A stretch of 17,378 bases of DNA from Methanobacteriota archaeon (lineage in GTDB: Archaea; Thermoplasmatota; Poseidoniia; MGIII; CG-Epi1), in the NCBI GenBank assembly GCA_014240055.1, contig JAAZXP010000023.1:1-17378 (forward strand), read 5' to 3'. The position numbers and the translations under genes were made by a program. Shown here piece after piece: positions 14,524-17,378 of this stretch. The notes under the pieces were generated by a model, which saw only the letters and a list, made by a program, of their open reading frames with translations, ran no database searches and was not told the origin of the DNA. The first letter of the stretch is position 1. Every line of letters begins with the position of its first letter.

Positions 14524-15169
14524 TCTTCTTCGTCAAAAGTACTGTAGTTTGTTCTTGATCATATTTGCCATTACCAAAAACTTCTAGTTCAGAAAATTCA
14601 TCTAATTCCCATAGAGAACTGTCCGTACATATTTTTTCATAAAAACCTCTAGGAACGGGATATGTTTGGAACTTATAAACTGAATCTGTGTAAATATTAG
14701 CTCCAATCCAGAGAACACCACCCACATTCAATAATTTAGCAATTCTGCCTATAATTATTTCTTGATCTTCGACTGTAAAACAACCAATCACTCCATATAA
14801 TATCACTAAATCAAACTTTTCTTTAGTTTTACTCAAATATTCTATAATGTCTTGACGAGAAAAATGACCGTCTTTCATCTTTTTACGGCACTGATGAATA
14901 TTCAAACGAATTAAATCGACTCCGTGAGGAATACAATGCTCTTTTCGATGTAGATAAGACAACATAGTTCCAGTCCCACAACCCAAATCAAGAACATTTT
15001 TTCCATCTAATTTGAGAGACTTACGTTCTACAGTCTCTTGAGCCATATTTTCAAGATCTGAAGTGTCTAACTTTAGCCATACGGCTCCGTTACCAGTTAG
15101 AAGATTACGAAGAGAATACAAATTCATTAATACTGTTATATGAAGAAAATTCTTAATTCTGGTAAACAT
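14513..15169 (-). CDS. Class I SAM-dependent methyltransferase
   Basis: 218 residues. SAM motif I is VLDLGCGTG (59-67), the acidic residue after strand 2 is in HGVDLI (82-87), and motif IV-like FDLVILYGVIGCF is at 119-131. It is a Rossmann-fold methyltransferase of the small-molecule type; the substrate cannot be read from the sequence. The N-terminal ~50 residues include a region (WLKLDTSDLE) that may form a substrate cap. The ATG at 15169 overlaps the last base of the upstream TAA (TAATG), so translation is probably coupled to the metallo-beta-lactamase-fold gene; Met15 is an alternative start. It is the last gene of an overlapping trio with the C26 hydrolase and the PqqB-like protein, and its stop lies inside the convergent lipoprotein gene. 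Confidence 0.85.
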   Translation of the reverse strand: MFTRIKNFLHITVLMNLYSLRNLLTGNGAVWLKLDTSDLENMAQETVERKSLKLDGKNVLDLGCGTGTMLSYLHRKEHCIPHGVDLIRLNIHQCRKKMKDGHFSRQDIIEYLSKTKEKFDLVILYGVIGCFTVEDQEIIIGRIAKLLNVGGVLWIGANIYTDSVYKFQTYPVPRGFYEKICTDSSLWELDEFSELEVFGNGKYDQEQTTVLLTKKIIV

Positions 15170-15996
15170 TACAGGTCAAACTCCATGCCCTCATACCCTA
15201 TTTCCCAACCCATATTTTCAACTTTCTGATATTCTTCCGAACTTGGATAATGAAGTGGATTAGTATGATTTAAATGAATGAATACAACTCTTGGTTCGCC
15301 TTCTTTTCGTTCTTCAAGTAAGTCGATAGTTTCGCTTACAGGAGGGTGTGGTACTCTTGCTTGAGCTCTGTTTTTCAATTCATCTGCATTCCAAAAAGTA
15401 CCATCCAATAGAACTATATCAACATTTAATGAAATAAACCAATCCTTAGGATTATCATAACCAACAAATTCTAATGTTTCTTCCCAACTATCATGATCTG
15501 GTAAGAAAAGTAAATTGTTATTTTTTCCTTTGAAGAGAAGTGCATGAGTATCGAAATCTTTAGCTCTATGAGGAACCTTTACGGGAATGACATTATCAGA
15601 AAAGTATTTAGCAAAAGTTATGTTACCCCTTACTACAAGTTTCTTCCATATCGGATGTTTCATGATATAATCAACTATAGATTCTGAGCATCTAAGCTTT
15701 ATATTTTTAGAATTCAAAGCCTCTTTACCTAGCTGACCTAATCCTTCTATATGTCCTAAATGAGCATGAGTTAACCAAATTTCAGATAAATCTGGATTAT
15801 TTACCATTCCTAATTGATTGGCAAGACTCTTAGTAGTTTCAACAATACCAAATTCTTCACCATGCAATCCAAGAGATACTGGATTTCTTACTAAATTCGG
15901 ATCTTTTCTAGCATCTTCACAGCATTCTTCTGTACAGCCAATCTGAGGCCTTCCTGCATCTTGTGCATTACCTAGTAAAGTTATTTTATTGTACAT
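15169..15996 (-). CDS. PqqB-like metallo-beta-lactamase-fold protein
   Basis: 275 residues from the ATG at 15996. The frame stays open to 16098, but that part lies inside the upstream gene and the family start is MYNKITLLGNAQDAGRPQIGC. The N-terminal NAQDAGRPQIGCTEECC (C21, C25, C26) is the PqqB-type cysteine signature. The metal motif is THAHLGH (76-82): the usual HxHxDH aspartate is Gly. PDHD (166-169), DGTFW (198-202), RVPHPPV (214-220) and FIHLNHTNP (239-247) follow. PqqB acts in pyrroloquinoline quinone formation, but no pqqA, C, D or E is present, and PqqB-like proteins occur widely without PQQ, so the substrate is unknown. Its start overlaps the end of the C26 hydrolase by 11 nt and its stop overlaps the methyltransferase start, marking one translationally linked unit. 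Confidence 0.85.
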   Translation of the reverse strand: MYNKITLLGNAQDAGRPQIGCTEECCEDARKDPNLVRNPVSLGLHGEEFGIVETTKSLANQLGMVNNPDLSEIWLTHAHLGHIEGLGQLGKEALNSKNIKLRCSESIVDYIMKHPIWKKLVVRGNITFAKYFSDNVIPVKVPHRAKDFDTHALLFKGKNNNLLFLPDHDSWEETLEFVGYDNPKDWFISLNVDIVLLDGTFWNADELKNRAQARVPHPPVSETIDLLEERKEGEPRVVFIHLNHTNPLHYPSSEEYQKVENMGWEIGYEGMEFDL

Positions 15997-16639
15997 TTTG
16001 AAGCTCTTTTCTAAGCCATTCGCGCGGTAAGGCCCTACCAAGTCCTTCTTCAGTTCTTTCAGGATGCCATTGAACTGCAAACCAAGGCAATGTTTCATGC
16101 TTCACGGCCTCAATCATTCCATCTGAAGATTCTGACATAACTTGGAGACCTTTACCTAATTTTCTGATACCTTGATGATGATGACTTGTAACTTCAAATT
16201 CTTTTCCCTCCATTTTGGTCCAATGCGGGACATCCCCAATAGGAGCTTCACCACCTTCACCATCTCTATGAAACTCACCATCGAAACCACCTTGTCCAAT
16301 ATCGGACCATAATGTACCTCCAAAGAAAACATTCATCACTTGTAAACCTCGGCAAATACCTAGAACTGGCATATTACGTTCCTTAGCTTTTCCAAGTAAG
16401 TCTAATTCCAATTCATCTCTATCGTCTTTAACTCCGCTAATAGGTAAATCTTCTGTTTGACTGCCATAAGCTTCACTTTTAATGCCCATATCACCGCCAC
16501 CTGACAAAACTAAAACATTATAATTATTCAAATCTTCAGGAGAGCTTATTCTCTTAGGATTGCCTTCGGCTTCATTAATAAATTTAGCGTAACGAGAGAA
16601 ATATCTCTCATGACCTAAAGTTAAAGCCGTTAAATTCAT
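15986..16639 (-). CDS. Class I glutamine amidotransferase-like hydrolase (peptidase C26, PuuD-like)
   Basis: 217 residues. The catalytic triad is clear: nucleophile Cys96 in VLGICRGLQVMNVFFGG (the 'nucleophile elbow') and His192/Glu194 in AVQWHPE. VLSGGGD (44-50) provides the oxyanion-side glycine loop, and VTSHHHQGI (150-158) is the segment typical of gamma-glutamyl-GABA hydrolase (PuuD). Family members cleave gamma-glutamyl amide bonds of small molecules; the true substrate here is unknown. The ATG at 16639 has a TATA-like TAATATTTA (16662-16670) 27 nt upstream, so it leads its own transcript. The 3' end overlaps the PqqB-like start by 11 nt, followed by the methyltransferase. The protein is slightly shorter than the ~250 residues of E. 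coli PuuD, mainly at the N terminus and in the inserts. Confidence 0.9.
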   Translation of the reverse strand: MNLTALTLGHERYFSRYAKFINEAEGNPKRISSPEDLNNYNVLVLSGGGDMGIKSEAYGSQTEDLPISGVKDDRDELELDLLGKAKERNMPVLGICRGLQVMNVFFGGTLWSDIGQGGFDGEFHRDGEGGEAPIGDVPHWTKMEGKEFEVTSHHHQGIRKLGKGLQVMSESSDGMIEAVKHETLPWFAVQWHPERTEEGLGRALPREWLRKELQNVQ

Positions 16640-16660
16640 TATTTTATCAATAAAACAGTC

Positions 16661-16670
16661 CTAAATATTA
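16661..16670 (-). promoter_or_regulatory. TATA-like box of C26-MBL-methyltransferase unit
   Basis: The minus strand reads TAATATTTAG, centred about 27 nt before the ATG at 16639 and only 3 nt after the exporter stop codon. The trio therefore has a likely promoter of its own. Confidence 0.5.
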
Positions 16671-16672
16671 CT

Positions 16673-17278
16673 TTAGAAAACTTCTAAGAACATTGAATAT
16701 GACAATACAAACATTACCAAAGCAATCAAAACATCTAAAGTTTGCCATGCCTTACGAGAAGTCATAAGGGGCGATAAAAGTCGAGCACCAAAAGCTAATG
16801 AAAAGAAAAAAATTATGCTTGCCAGACTTGCGCCTGCACTAAATTGAATAGTGTTATCAAAACGTATTGAAACTGTCCCAATCAACAATAACGTATCTAT
16901 GTAAACATGAGGATTAAGCCATGTCAGAGCGGCACAATTTGTTAAGGCTAATTTAACATCAGGAACATCTGAAGATGTAGCTTCAAGATAACTGTCTGCA
17001 AGATAAGCCCCTCTTAGCCTGAGAAAACCATAACCTGCTAACCATATACCTCCAATCATAAACATGTAATTAGATAACCAAAATATCTCTGAGATTATAG
17101 AACCAAAACCAAAAACTCCAATATTTATAAGAATTATATCTGAAACTGCACAAAAAACTGCAACTGGAAATACATGTTGACGTAAAAGTCCCTGACGTAA
17201 AACAAATGCATTTTGAGGACCTATAGCAATTATTAATGATAAACTAAGAAAAAAACCCGATATAAAGGCTAAATTCAA
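16673..17278 (-). CDS. LysE/ArgO-family amino-acid exporter
   Basis: 201-residue hydrophobic protein with about six membrane segments. It has the family signature IGPQNAFVLRQG (19-30) in the first hairpin and LTWLNPHVYIDTLLLIG (118-134) in the middle; both are diagnostic of the LysE/ArgO branch that exports basic amino acids. Length matches the family (~200). The substrate range (Lys, Arg or other cationic compounds) is inferred. The start is TTG (17278-17276), overlapping the TGA stop of the upstream gene as TTGA; there is no ATG early enough to retain the first helix, so TTG is the likely start. It lies upstream of the C26 hydrolase trio on the same strand; a shared transcript is possible, although the trio has its own TATA-like box. 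Confidence 0.93.
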   Translation of the reverse strand: MNLAFISGFFLSLSLIIAIGPQNAFVLRQGLLRQHVFPVAVFCAVSDIILINIGVFGFGSIISEIFWLSNYMFMIGGIWLAGYGFLRLRGAYLADSYLEATSSDVPDVKLALTNCAALTWLNPHVYIDTLLLIGTVSIRFDNTIQFSAGASLASIIFFFSLAFGARLLSPLMTSRKAWQTLDVLIALVMFVLSYSMFLEVF

Positions 17279-17378
17279 GACTCACTTTCGATTGAAACCC
17301 ACTTTTCTTGACCTGTTTTAGGATCTATAATCTTCTTAACTGCTTGTCCTTTGATAAAAGCCTTGAAATCTTTTGCCA
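17275..17378 (-). CDS. C-terminal fragment of unidentified gene
   Basis: An open frame enters from the right edge and ends at TGA (17277-17275), giving 33 residues: AKDFKAFIKGQAVKKIIDPK, then TGQEKWVSIESES. The other two minus-strand frames have stops here. The piece is Lys-rich and soluble-looking, and too short to assign. It overlaps the exporter start by two bases (TTGA), indicating an operon with coupled translation. Confidence 0.65.
   Translation of the reverse strand, partial: AKDFKAFIKGQAVKKIIDPKTGQEKWVSIESES

Noticed and set aside
15169..15996. PQQ biosynthesis locus
   Set aside because: Only a PqqB-like protein is present; there is no PqqA peptide, PqqC, PqqD or PqqE in the window.
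1..17378. CRISPR array, insertion sequence, prophage or defence island
   Set aside because: There is no regularly spaced repeat set and no transposase, integrase, nuclease or restriction gene; the content is mostly metabolic housekeeping.

Overview
The window is AT-rich, densely packed and reads as a euryarchaeal chromosome segment. It is most consistent with a marine planktonic lineage such as Marine Group II/III (Ca. Poseidoniia); that placement is inference from gene content, with no marker-gene phylogeny run. Archaeal signs are a long archaeal/eukaryotic-type PheS, Taw1 of wyosine biosynthesis with its extra cysteine triad, a geranylgeranyl-reductase-family flavoprotein, a CMP-kinase-like P-loop kinase, and AT-rich TATA-like boxes about 24-33 nt before many start codons, as expected for leaderless transcripts. 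Other genes have a bacterial flavour: ATP-type PckA, cytosolic-type malate dehydrogenase, a 1232-residue B12-dependent ribonucleotide reductase, and a LysE-type exporter.

Layout. 1-1863: the 3' part of pckA (+) converges on mdh (-), and a small AbrB-fold gene (+) sits between mdh and pheS. 1860-4110 (-): a kinase (GTG start) overlaps pheS; pheT is not adjacent. 4151-5907 (-): a membrane-anchored protein of unknown function is joined by an ATGA overlap to taw1. 5949-9917 (-): nrdJ with an unusual 270-bp leader. 9918-12878: nadE (-) is divergent from a nitrilase-superfamily amidohydrolase (+), followed by the geranylgeranyl-reductase-like gene with its own promoter. 12946-14523 (+): a lipoprotein with five Asp-box repeats. 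14513-17378 (-): the tail of an unknown gene, a LysE exporter, then an overlapping trio of class-I glutamine-amidotransferase-like hydrolase (peptidase C26), PqqB-like metallo-beta-lactamase-fold protein and SAM methyltransferase.

Genes that act together: PckA and MDH both use oxaloacetate (gluconeogenesis/TCA node). NadE makes NAD+, and its divergent neighbour is an amidohydrolase of the superfamily that supplies ammonia in glutamine-dependent NAD synthetases. The C26/MBL/methyltransferase trio looks like an uncharacterised small-molecule pathway.

The most striking structure is the nrdJ leader. A TATA box lies about 28 nt before an ATG that opens a 20-codon ORF. Its TGA directly abuts the TTG start of nrdJ. 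A perfect 7-bp hairpin there traps a strong Shine-Dalgarno-like sequence, and its 5' arm carries two consecutive Pro codons. This looks like a leader-peptide translational switch. Several convergent genes also interlock at their stop codons.
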